Origin: Oscillospiraceae bacterium
GTDB lineage: Bacteria; Bacillota; Clostridia; Oscillospirales; SIG530
Assembly: GCA_015067075.1 (NCBI GenBank)
Contig: SVND01000006.1
Coordinates: 1-58,470, forward strand
Reading direction: 5' to 3'
Length of the DNA: 58,470 bases
Shown here: positions 24,742-31,832 of the stretch, piece after piece
Position numbering within the stretch: the stretch's first letter is position 1
Layout of the letters: every line of letters begins with the position of its first letter
The notes under the pieces: generated by a model
Databases searched by the model: none
What the model saw: only the letters and a program-made list of their open reading frames with translations
What the model was told of the DNA's origin: nothing
Position numbers and translations under genes: made by a program

Positions 24742-25613
24742 TATACCTTCTCCCTCCGTTTCTTGCCGAGGAATCCGGTAGGTCTGACAAGCAAAATGAT
24801 TATGAGGATGGAAAATTCAATGGCATCCGTATAAGGCGCGATAGCCGTTATCTTGTAAGAGATGCATTCTACCATACCTAAAAGGATACCGCCGAGCATA
24901 GCACCCGGAATTGAACCGATACCTCCGATAACTGCGGCTGTGAACGCCTTTATACCGGGCATTGCACCGAGCGTTGAGGAAATGCTGGGTGCTTTCAGCA
25001 GGTAAAAAAGACCTGCCAATGCCGCAAGGGCAGAGCCGATGGCAAAGGTAATAGTGATAATACCGTTAACGTTGATACCCATCAGCTGAGCCGCGCCCTT
25101 ATCCTCAGATACGGCGATCATGGCGCGTCCGATACGCGTATACTTGATGAACATCGTCAAAGCAATCATGACGACGACAGTTACACCCAGCGTTACAAGT
25201 GCCGAAACCTGCATATGTACGCCGAAAATAGTAACCGAGCCGAACTCATACACTGTGACCATTTTGTTTGCAGAACCGAAGATTATCTGCGCCAAGCTTT
25301 GAAGCAGATAGCTGACACCGATAGCCGTAATAAGGACAGCCAAAGGCGATGCACCGCGCAGGGGCTTGTACGCTAACTTTTCGATGGTGATACCGAGCAA
25401 TACACATCCGATGATCGCCATTAAAATAGCAAGCCAAGGATTTTTCAGTGCCATGAAAACGTATATGATATAGCCACCGACCATAATAACGTCACCATGG
25501 GCAAAATTCAGCATTTTAGCGATACCGTATACCATGGTGTAGCCCAATGCTATCATAGCATAGATGCCACCAAGGCTCAGACCGTTGATCAATGTTGATA
25601 AAAACAGTTCCAT
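24741..25613 (-). CDS. livH: Branched-chain amino acid ABC transporter permease LivH
   Basis: A 290-residue permease with eight or so transmembrane helices. The start LINGLSLGGIYAMIALGYTMVYG and the motif LNFAHGDVIMVGGY near residue 37 are diagnostic of LivH. The conserved late block GIKAFTAAVIGGIGSIPGAMLGG follows near 222. I start at ATG 25613, preceded by GGAAAG, because the conserved N-terminus begins there. An in-frame extension upstream runs through a hairpin region and is not credible. Confidence 0.94.
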   Translation of the reverse strand: MELFLSTLINGLSLGGIYAMIALGYTMVYGIAKMLNFAHGDVIMVGGYIIYVFMALKNPWLAILMAIIGCVLLGITIEKLAYKPLRGASPLAVLITAIGVSYLLQSLAQIIFGSANKMVTVYEFGSVTIFGVHMQVSALVTLGVTVVVMIALTMFIKYTRIGRAMIAVSEDKGAAQLMGINVNGIITITFAIGSALAALAGLFYLLKAPSISSTLGAMPGIKAFTAAVIGGIGSIPGAMLGGILLGMVECISYKITAIAPYTDAIEFSILIIILLVRPTGFLGKKRREKV

Positions 25614-25669
25614 ATTCTTTCCTAACTTCGGAAAGCCGGGGGTATGCCGACTCTCCGCAATAAAATCAC

Positions 25670-25716
25670 AACTGCATATACCGAAATCTGCCAAGGGCAA
25701 ACCGATATATGCAGTT
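25670..25716 (-). promoter_or_regulatory. Intercistronic hairpin between livJ and livH
   Basis: AACTGCATATA (25670-25680) pairs with TATATGCAGTT (25706-25716) across 25 bases that contain a smaller TGCC/GGCA hairpin. There is no T-run. Such stem-loops after binding-protein genes commonly protect the upstream message and reduce read-through, giving more binding protein than permease. That role is inferred. Confidence 0.5.
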
Positions 25717-25751
25717 ATTCTGTTATAAAATCTTTGTTACGTCAGTTTTGC

Positions 25752-26918
25752 TTAGTTAGCTTCTTTGATAACGTACTGGATAGCACCCTTGTTAACGTAA
25801 CCGCTTGTTTCCCACTTGATGTTCTGACCTGTTACACCGTTTTCAAAAGTGTAACCGCCGCTGAACTGCTCTTTGAGAATTTCGCAAAGGTCGGAAGCAC
25901 TGATAGTTACAGTGATCTCCTTACCTTCATCAACTGCCTTCTTCATTGCGCCGTAGATAGCGTATACGCAGTCGTATGCGGAAGCACCGAACTGGTTAAG
26001 TGTATCTGCGCCAAACTTAGCAACATACTTGTCGATGTATTCCTTAGCTAAACCCTCCGTAGCCTTGGAGCTGAAGTGAGAAAGCATTGTAACCTTCTGA
26101 GGAATTGTGCTGATGTCAAAGCCTTCGATATTGTCGATGCCATCGAAGCCGTCGCATCCGTAGTATACAGCGTCAGCGGCAAGGATGTCCTTTGCCTGTG
26201 TCATGAAAAGGGACGCAGGTGTGTAGTACGTGGGCATAAAGATGAAGCCACAGGACTTGAGAGTGTCTATCTGTGCAGAGAAGTCAGATGCGTTTGCATC
26301 GGTAAAGCTTGTTTCAACAACTGTTACAGAAGAGTCAAGATTTGCCTTGAACTGATCGTAGATGCCCTTGGAGTAAGCTTCGTCGGACTTGTAAACAGCG
26401 CCGATAGTCTGACCCGCATAGTTTGCGTTAACAAACTCCGCCGCAACCTTACCCTGGTTACCGTCAGCGAAGCACATCTGATATCCGTTGTCGTTTGCGG
26501 GGATGTCATCACCGGTGGCAGAGGGTGTAAGGAAAAATACGTTGTCATCAGCGGAAAGGTTCTTGAATTCAAGACCGGGCTGAGTGGTAACAGTACCAAG
26601 AGATACCTGCATACCGCCCTCAAAGAGAGATGAATAGTTGGTGGATATCTTTGTAGCGTCATTCATATCGTCCATAGCAACAAGCTTGAACATAACGCCA
26701 TTGAGACCGCCTGCTGCGTTTATTTCGTCAACAGCCAACTGAGCGGAGTTAGCAACTGCAACACCGTACATTGCGGCGCCGCCTGTGAGAGGGCCTGATA
26801 CGCCGATTACATATTCTGTGTTTTCTGCAGCATAGTTAACTGCTCCTGTGCAGGAAGCGAGGAGTCCAATGCAGAGTACGAGGGACATAACGAGTGCGAG
26901 AACTTTTGTGAATTTCAT
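25752..26918 (-). CDS. livJ: Branched-chain amino acid ABC transporter substrate-binding lipoprotein LivJ-like
   Basis: A 388-residue lipoprotein. The signal peptide ends in the lipobox LLASC, with acylated Cys at about residue 23. The mature protein is a type 1 periplasmic-binding fold with the family opening VIGVSGPLTGGAAMYG and the block VDEINAAGGLNG. Later the family-typical PTYYTPASLF and YDCVYAIYGAMKKA appear. It heads livJHMGF and is separated from livH by a hairpin. The ligand is probably a branched-chain amino acid, but the family also binds other amino acids and amides. Confidence 0.92.
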   Translation of the reverse strand: MKFTKVLALVMSLVLCIGLLASCTGAVNYAAENTEYVIGVSGPLTGGAAMYGVAVANSAQLAVDEINAAGGLNGVMFKLVAMDDMNDATKISTNYSSLFEGGMQVSLGTVTTQPGLEFKNLSADDNVFFLTPSATGDDIPANDNGYQMCFADGNQGKVAAEFVNANYAGQTIGAVYKSDEAYSKGIYDQFKANLDSSVTVVETSFTDANASDFSAQIDTLKSCGFIFMPTYYTPASLFMTQAKDILAADAVYYGCDGFDGIDNIEGFDISTIPQKVTMLSHFSSKATEGLAKEYIDKYVAKFGADTLNQFGASAYDCVYAIYGAMKKAVDEGKEITVTISASDLCEILKEQFSGGYTFENGVTGQNIKWETSGYVNKGAIQYVIKEAN

Positions 26919-26951
26919 AGTAAAAAACCTCCTAATATAATGTATAATATA

Positions 26952-26979
26952 AGTATACAGTTTTTTTTTGCAAAGTCAA
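26952..26979 (-). promoter_or_regulatory. Promoter of the liv operon
   Basis: On the minus strand TTGACT (26974-26979) and TATACT (26952-26957) are 16 bp apart across an A-rich spacer, about 35 bases upstream of the livJ start, which has AGGAGG. Confidence 0.65.
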
Positions 26980-27100
26980 GAGTAATTCGCGTTTTTTTCG
27001 AAGATATTTCTCTTTTTTTGCCTCAAAATCTCTGATTTTATTACAATTTTACCATAAACGACTGCATTGCACCTCAAAACTGTGTCTTGCAATTTCAAGG

Positions 27101-27129
27101 AAAAAGCCAAGTCAAATAAGACTCGGCTT
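27101..27129 (-). terminator. Terminator of glycyl radical enzyme gene 1
   Basis: On the minus strand AAAGCCGAGTC pairs with GACTTGGCTTT (one G-T pair) around a six-base loop, followed by T residues. It starts nine bases past the stop codon at 27138. Confidence 0.85.
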
Positions 27130-27137
27130 TCGCTTTT

Positions 27138-29309
27138 TTATTCATGCTCTGTTCTTGCAAGGATATCTTGCTGCACCTCACGGGCAAGCTTTACATAGAA
27201 AGCGGAAAATCCCGAAACGCGAGTCATGAGGCTCTGATAATGCTCGGGGCGTTCCATAGCATCAATGAGTGCTTCGCGGGCAACACAGTTGATCTGGATC
27301 TCCTGACCGCCTCTTTTGAAGTAAACCTGAATGAGGGAAACGAGCTTTTGGAACTCCTCCTCATTTGTGAAGGTGCTTGCGCTGTAACGCTGGTTGCAGA
27401 CCGTTCCGCAAGCAGACGTTGTATAATCAGGCTTTGTGAGAGATTTTACAGCAGCCGTCGGACCCGATACATCTCTGCCCTGTGCGGGAGATGCGGCGTC
27501 ACTCATGGGAAGCTTTGAGTTTCTGCCGTCAGGTGTTGCGCCGAGCTCAAGACCTGCGTAAATATTTGCGCGGTTCGATGCAATGGCAATAAAATATCTT
27601 CCGCCGTTATATGTGCGCTTATCGTCAAACGCCTTTGATGTGTAATCGCAGAACCAGCGAGCGTACTTATCGACTTCGTCAACGTCGTTGCCATACTTGG
27701 GAAGCGAAAGGAGAAGCGCCTGAACCGTTTCATATCCCTTGAAATCAGCCTCCAAAGCCTTGATAAGCGTATCCATTGTGATAAGCTTTTTGTTGAAAAC
27801 AGCTTCCTCTACAGCGTAAAGGCTGTCAGCCACAGTTGCAATGCCCATATTGCCTGAGCCGTGAGCCGCAGGATAATGCGCTCCGCCGTCGTTTATGTCA
27901 AGACCGCGTTCAATGCAATCGTCCATAAGCGCAGAAAGCAAGGGCGCCGTCGCCTGCTTGGGATCGGGCATGCTTTGCATATGGTTTATCGCCTGAACGT
28001 ATTTTACAGCGCCGACATCTATCTGCTTTTCAAACGCGCGCATAAGCTCATCCATGGACTTAAACTCGCGCGGATCGCCCGTATCTATACCTACCATTTC
28101 GCCCGTAACAAGTGATCTGCCGCGAGTAAACACGTATTCAAGATAAAGCGGAGTGTTAAATCTTCCGTCACTCCAAGGCGCTTGTCTGCCCTGCAAATAA
28201 TTTTCGATACATCCGACGAAGCAATGGTCGCGGCAGTCCTCTATGTCATAGCCCATTCGTGCAAGAGCGGGGATGTTCACGTCATCGTTCATAAGTGCGG
28301 GATAGCCTATCCCCGTTCCGATTACGCGAAGGCAGGCTTCAAGGAAATCACGGCGCACGTTGCCCCATACACGGGCGGAAAGATTCGGACCTGGAATCTT
28401 ACATATTCCAACGGCGCGAAGCACGCAGAAGGAAAGGTCGTTTATAGCGTCGTTGCCCTGTCTGTCGTGTCCTCCGATACAAATATTGCAGACGGCATCA
28501 TCTTTGAGCACATACGTTGACTCGGCAAACTTCATAAAGACGTTTTGCAAAAGAAGACACGCCTCATCGTCGGTCAAAATGCCTTTTTCGATATCGTTTT
28601 TATAGAAGGGATACAGATATTGGTCGATACGGCCCAAAGCCATGGCATAGCGCCCTTCCGTGCGGAAGCAAATATGAAGCATCCAGACAAGCTGTAAAGC
28701 TTCGCGGAACGTGTCGGGCTTTTCGTAGGAGACCTTATCGCAAGTGCGCGCTATCTCCGTAAGACGGTCGATCTCGTCTGCATCCGTTTCATCCTTCATA
28801 AGCTCGCGGGCAAGGTCAGCGTAGCTTTTGATATATGCGCTTGCGGCGTTTACGGCGATTTTAACAGAAGTAAGGAAATCAATTTTATCCTTGTCATCTG
28901 CGTATTTTGCCATAGAAGTGTCAATATCTAATAAAATACCGCCGAGCCCCTTTTCAACGAGCTTTTTGTAATTCGGAGCAGAATGGTCGGCACTCGTGCC
29001 GAAGTGGCGGAAACCTGTTTCGCGGAATTTTAAAAAAGCCGCATCGAAAGTCTCTTGACTAATGTGGTCAACGCCATCCTTTATCAGTCCCCATATACCG
29101 CCGACGATAATATCACCCTTATGAATATGCTTTTCAATATCCTCAAACAGCGAGCGCAAAGCATACGCCTTACGAATAGTCGCAGGCTGTCCCTCTGCCT
29201 CGCCCTGCATAAAGCCGCGATACATATAGTAGTACATCATATACTGTCCAGGCTTATATTCACCTAAAGGAATTTCCTCTCGCAAAATTTCCGTCATCGT
29301 TTTCGACAT
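27138..29309 (-). CDS. Glycyl radical enzyme of unknown substrate (paralogue 1)
   Basis: A 723-residue glycyl radical enzyme. The PFL-type barrel spans most of the protein. The thiyl-radical cysteine is Cys367 in CFVGCIEN, with Glu369 two residues on. The C-terminal glycyl radical motif is RVSGFSAF, with the radical on Gly700. Cys-x-Glu is the arrangement of eliminases and lyases such as choline TMA-lyase and diol dehydratases. Pyruvate formate-lyase has Cys-Cys, so formate lyase activity is unlikely. The start is ATG 29309, with AAAGGAG eight bases upstream; a longer N-terminus has no site. The next gene upstream is a close paralogue. No radical-SAM activase is in the window. Its promoter carries the shared tandem operator. 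Confidence 0.9.
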   Translation of the reverse strand: MSKTMTEILREEIPLGEYKPGQYMMYYYMYRGFMQGEAEGQPATIRKAYALRSLFEDIEKHIHKGDIIVGGIWGLIKDGVDHISQETFDAAFLKFRETGFRHFGTSADHSAPNYKKLVEKGLGGILLDIDTSMAKYADDKDKIDFLTSVKIAVNAASAYIKSYADLARELMKDETDADEIDRLTEIARTCDKVSYEKPDTFREALQLVWMLHICFRTEGRYAMALGRIDQYLYPFYKNDIEKGILTDDEACLLLQNVFMKFAESTYVLKDDAVCNICIGGHDRQGNDAINDLSFCVLRAVGICKIPGPNLSARVWGNVRRDFLEACLRVIGTGIGYPALMNDDVNIPALARMGYDIEDCRDHCFVGCIENYLQGRQAPWSDGRFNTPLYLEYVFTRGRSLVTGEMVGIDTGDPREFKSMDELMRAFEKQIDVGAVKYVQAINHMQSMPDPKQATAPLLSALMDDCIERGLDINDGGAHYPAAHGSGNMGIATVADSLYAVEEAVFNKKLITMDTLIKALEADFKGYETVQALLLSLPKYGNDVDEVDKYARWFCDYTSKAFDDKRTYNGGRYFIAIASNRANIYAGLELGATPDGRNSKLPMSDAASPAQGRDVSGPTAAVKSLTKPDYTTSACGTVCNQRYSASTFTNEEEFQKLVSLIQVYFKRGGQEIQINCVAREALIDAMERPEHYQSLMTRVSGFSAFYVKLAREVQQDILARTEHE

Positions 29310-29341
29310 AATCAGCACTCCTTTGAGCAAAGTCTATAACC

Positions 29342-29370
29342 ATTATATCTAATCTATGCAAAAATGTAAA
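29342..29370 (-). promoter_or_regulatory. Promoter of glycyl radical enzyme gene 1
   Basis: On the minus strand TTTACA (29365-29370) and TATAAT (29342-29347), 17 bp apart. The -35 box is joined one base away to the tandem operator at 29371-29401. It is the same construction as the promoters at 36393 and 36740. Confidence 0.82.
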
Positions 29371-29401
29371 GGGACAAAACTACGAAACAAGCACAAACTC
29401 A
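29371..29401 (-). promoter_or_regulatory. Tandem activator site, glycyl radical enzyme 1
   Basis: Minus strand: distal half TGAGTTTGTGCTTG (rc of 29388-29401) and proximal half TAGTTTTGTCCC (up to 29371). The GTGC and GTCC cores are 19 bp apart and the proximal one ends one base before the -35 box. Direct repeats touching -35 are typical of AraC-family activators. No regulator assignment is possible from the sequence. Confidence 0.65.
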
Positions 29402-29411
29402 CTACAAACAT

Positions 29412-29447
29412 AAAAAAACAGTCGGAAAAATTTCCGACTGTTTTTTT
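29412..29447 (-). terminator. Terminator of glycyl radical enzyme gene 2
   Basis: ACAGTCGGAAA pairs with TTTCCGACTGT almost without a loop, flanked by A and T runs. It lies just past the stop of the gene at 29456 and could work in both directions. Confidence 0.85.
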
Positions 29448-29455
29448 ATCATATA

Positions 29456-31624
29456 TTATTCATGCTCTGTTCTTGCAAGGATATCTTCCTGAACTTCGTG
29501 AGAAAGCTTTACATAGAATGCGGAGAAGCCGGAAACACGAGTCATAAGGCTCTGATAATGTTCGGGGCGTTCCATTGCATCAATAAGCGTTTCACGGGCA
29601 ACACAGTTGATCTGGATCTCCTGACCGCCTCTCTGGAAGTAAACCTGAATGAGGGAAACGAGCTTCTGGAACTCTTCCTCATTTGTGAAGGTGTTGGAGC
29701 TGTAACGCTGGTTGCAAACCGTTCCGCAAGCAGACGTTGTATAATCGGGCTTTGTGAGAGATTTTACAGCAGCCGTCGGGCCGGAGGTATCTCTGCCCTG
29801 TGCGGGAGATGCGGCATCGCTCATGGGAAGCGTTGCGTTTCTGCCGTCAGGTGTTGCACCGAGCTCAAGACCTGCGGGAATATTGCTGATGTTGGAAGCG
29901 ATAGCGATGAATACACGACCGCCGTCGTATGTGCGCTTGTCGTCGAATACCTTGGAGGTATAATCGCAGAACCAAACGGCATACTTGTCGACTTCGTCAA
30001 CGTCGTTACCGTACTTGGGAAGTGAAAGGAGAAGAGCCTGAACGTCTTCGTATCCCTTGAAGTCAGCTTCCAAAGCCTTGATAAGCGTATCCATTGTGAT
30101 AAGCTTTTTGTTGAAAACAACTTCTTCTACAGCGTAGAGGCTGTCTGCAACAGTTGCAATACCCATGTTGCCGGAGCCGTGAGCACCGGGGTAATGAGCA
30201 CCGCCGTTATTGATGTCAAGACCGCGTTCGATGCAGTCGTCCGTAAGAGCGGAAAGGAAGGGAGACGTTGCTTCCTCGGGGTTGGGCTGACGCTGCATAC
30301 CGAGGAGCCAATTCATGTACTGCTCTGCGCCGTAAGCGATCTGCTTTTCAAGTGCGCGCATAAACTCGTCCATAGACTTAAATTCGCGCGGATCGCCTGT
30401 GTCAAGACCGACAGTTTGACCTGTGATAAGGGATCTGCCCTGTGTAAATACGTATTCAAGATAAAGCGGGGTGTTAAATCTTCCGTCGCTCCAAGGAGCC
30501 TGTCTTCCCTGAAGGAAGTTTTCGATACAGCCGACAAAGCAATGGTCGCGGCAATCCTCAATGTCATAACCCATACGTTCAAGAGCGGGGATGTTGACGT
30601 CGTCGTTCATAAGTGCGGGATAGCCGATACCCGTGCCGATTACGCGAAGGCAAGCTTCAAGGAAATCACGGCGCACACTGCCCCATACACGGGCAGAAAG
30701 GTTCGGGCCGGGAATCTTGCATATTCCAACAGCGCGAAGCACGCAGAAAGAAAGATCGTTTACAGCATCGTTGCCCTGTCTGTCGTGACCGCCGATACAA
30801 ATGTTGACCGTGTCGTCGCCGCCGCGAACGTAACGTGCTTCACCTATCTTCATAAATACGTTCTGAAGGAGAAGGCAAGCTTCATCATCTGTCATGATAC
30901 CTTTTTCGATATCATTCTTATAGAAGGGGTACAAATATTGGTCGATACGGCCGAGAGCCATAGCGTCGCGTCCTTCAAGACGGAAGCAAACGTGAGCTGC
31001 CCAAACGAGCTGTAAAGCTTCACGGAACGTGTCGGGCTTTTCATAGGAGACCTTATCGCAAACGCGAGCGATCTCTGTAAGACGTGCGATCTCGTCTGCA
31101 TCCGTTTCATCCTTCATAAGCTCGCGGGCAAGGTCTGCATAGCTCTTGATGAATGCGGCGTAAGCTTCGATCTCGATCTTGACGGACTTAAGAAAGTCGA
31201 TCTTCTTCTGATCGTCAGCGTATTTTGCCATAGACTGCTCAACGTCTGCCAAAAGACCGCAAACGCCTTTTTCGACGAGCTTCTTATAGCCGGGAGCAGC
31301 ATGGTCGTTGTCTGTGCCGAAATGACGGAAGCCTGTGTTTATAAATTTTGCATATGCAGGGTCAAAAAGAGATGTGTCAATATCTGTTCTCTCACTCTTA
31401 AGTCCCCAGATGCCGCAAGGAATAAGATCGCCTTTGTAAATGTGCTTTTCAATATCCTCAAGTAAAGAGCGGAAAGCATATGCTCTCTGGATCGTTACAG
31501 GCTGACCTTCTGCCTCGCCCTGCATAAAGCCGCGATACATATAGTAGAAAAGCATATGATTGCCGGGCTTATACTGACCTACGGGCATTTCTTCTTTCAA
31601 AATATCTGTCATTGTTTTTGCCAT
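29456..31624 (-). CDS. Glycyl radical enzyme of unknown substrate (paralogue 2)
   Basis: A 722-residue glycyl radical enzyme, closely similar to its neighbour over the whole length and nearly identical in the last 170 residues or so, so the pair arose by tandem duplication. Cys366 and Glu368 lie in FVGCIENF, and Gly699 in RVSGFSAF. The paralogues differ most at residues about 60-135, 150-160, 209-221 and 261-275, and again around the linker before 430, which may alter substrate fit. The start is ATG 31624, with GGAGAG eight bases upstream. It has its own terminator and its own promoter with the shared operator, so it is transcribed separately from paralogue 1. Confidence 0.9.
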   Translation of the reverse strand: MAKTMTDILKEEMPVGQYKPGNHMLFYYMYRGFMQGEAEGQPVTIQRAYAFRSLLEDIEKHIYKGDLIPCGIWGLKSERTDIDTSLFDPAYAKFINTGFRHFGTDNDHAAPGYKKLVEKGVCGLLADVEQSMAKYADDQKKIDFLKSVKIEIEAYAAFIKSYADLARELMKDETDADEIARLTEIARVCDKVSYEKPDTFREALQLVWAAHVCFRLEGRDAMALGRIDQYLYPFYKNDIEKGIMTDDEACLLLQNVFMKIGEARYVRGGDDTVNICIGGHDRQGNDAVNDLSFCVLRAVGICKIPGPNLSARVWGSVRRDFLEACLRVIGTGIGYPALMNDDVNIPALERMGYDIEDCRDHCFVGCIENFLQGRQAPWSDGRFNTPLYLEYVFTQGRSLITGQTVGLDTGDPREFKSMDEFMRALEKQIAYGAEQYMNWLLGMQRQPNPEEATSPFLSALTDDCIERGLDINNGGAHYPGAHGSGNMGIATVADSLYAVEEVVFNKKLITMDTLIKALEADFKGYEDVQALLLSLPKYGNDVDEVDKYAVWFCDYTSKVFDDKRTYDGGRVFIAIASNISNIPAGLELGATPDGRNATLPMSDAASPAQGRDTSGPTAAVKSLTKPDYTTSACGTVCNQRYSSNTFTNEEEFQKLVSLIQVYFQRGGQEIQINCVARETLIDAMERPEHYQSLMTRVSGFSAFYVKLSHEVQEDILARTEHE

Positions 31625-31710
31625 AATTAACACTCTCCTTAAAAGGAAAATTAAATATAATCAAAAGGAACGGCTATGGAAATTTTGCGTTACCTTTAGC
31701 TTACGATGAT

Positions 31711-31739
31711 ATTATACTATCTTTTTTCGGATTTGTACA
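31711..31739 (-). promoter_or_regulatory. Promoter of glycyl radical enzyme gene 2
   Basis: On the minus strand TGTACA (31734-31739) and TATAAT (31711-31716) are 17 bp apart. The leader to the ATG is about 80 bases, longer than for paralogue 1. Confidence 0.75.
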
Positions 31740-31740
31740 T

Positions 31741-31772
31741 GCACAAATTCAACAAACAAGCACAAATCTCAT
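31741..31772 (-). promoter_or_regulatory. Tandem activator site, glycyl radical enzyme 2
   Basis: Minus strand: distal half ATGAGATTTGTGCTTG and proximal half TTGAATTTGTGC, with ATTTGTGC repeated exactly at 19-bp spacing. The proximal half ends one base before the TGTACA -35 box, matching the sites at 29371, 36422 and 36708. Confidence 0.7.
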
Positions 31773-31804
31773 ATTATTTTTTAGCTTTTTTAAAAATTTT
31801 TTTT

Positions 31805-31825
31805 GGGCGCACCGTCGGTACGCCC
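31805..31825 (-). terminator. Terminator of the GDPD protein gene
   Basis: GGGCGTACC pairs with GGTGCGCCC (minus strand, one G-T pair) around a three-base loop, eight bases past the stop codon. A-rich and T-rich flanks extend the stem before a T-run. Confidence 0.65.
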
Positions 31826-31832
31826 TCAAAAA

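Noticed and set aside
30179-31015. Plus-strand frames inside both glycyl radical enzyme genes that resemble each other
   Set aside because: Their mutual similarity only reflects the duplication of the real genes on the opposite strand.
27138-31624. Pyruvate formate-lyase (formate C-acetyltransferase) identity for the glycyl radical enzymes
   Set aside because: The active site shows Cys-x-Glu instead of adjacent cysteines, so the generic database-style name would mislead.
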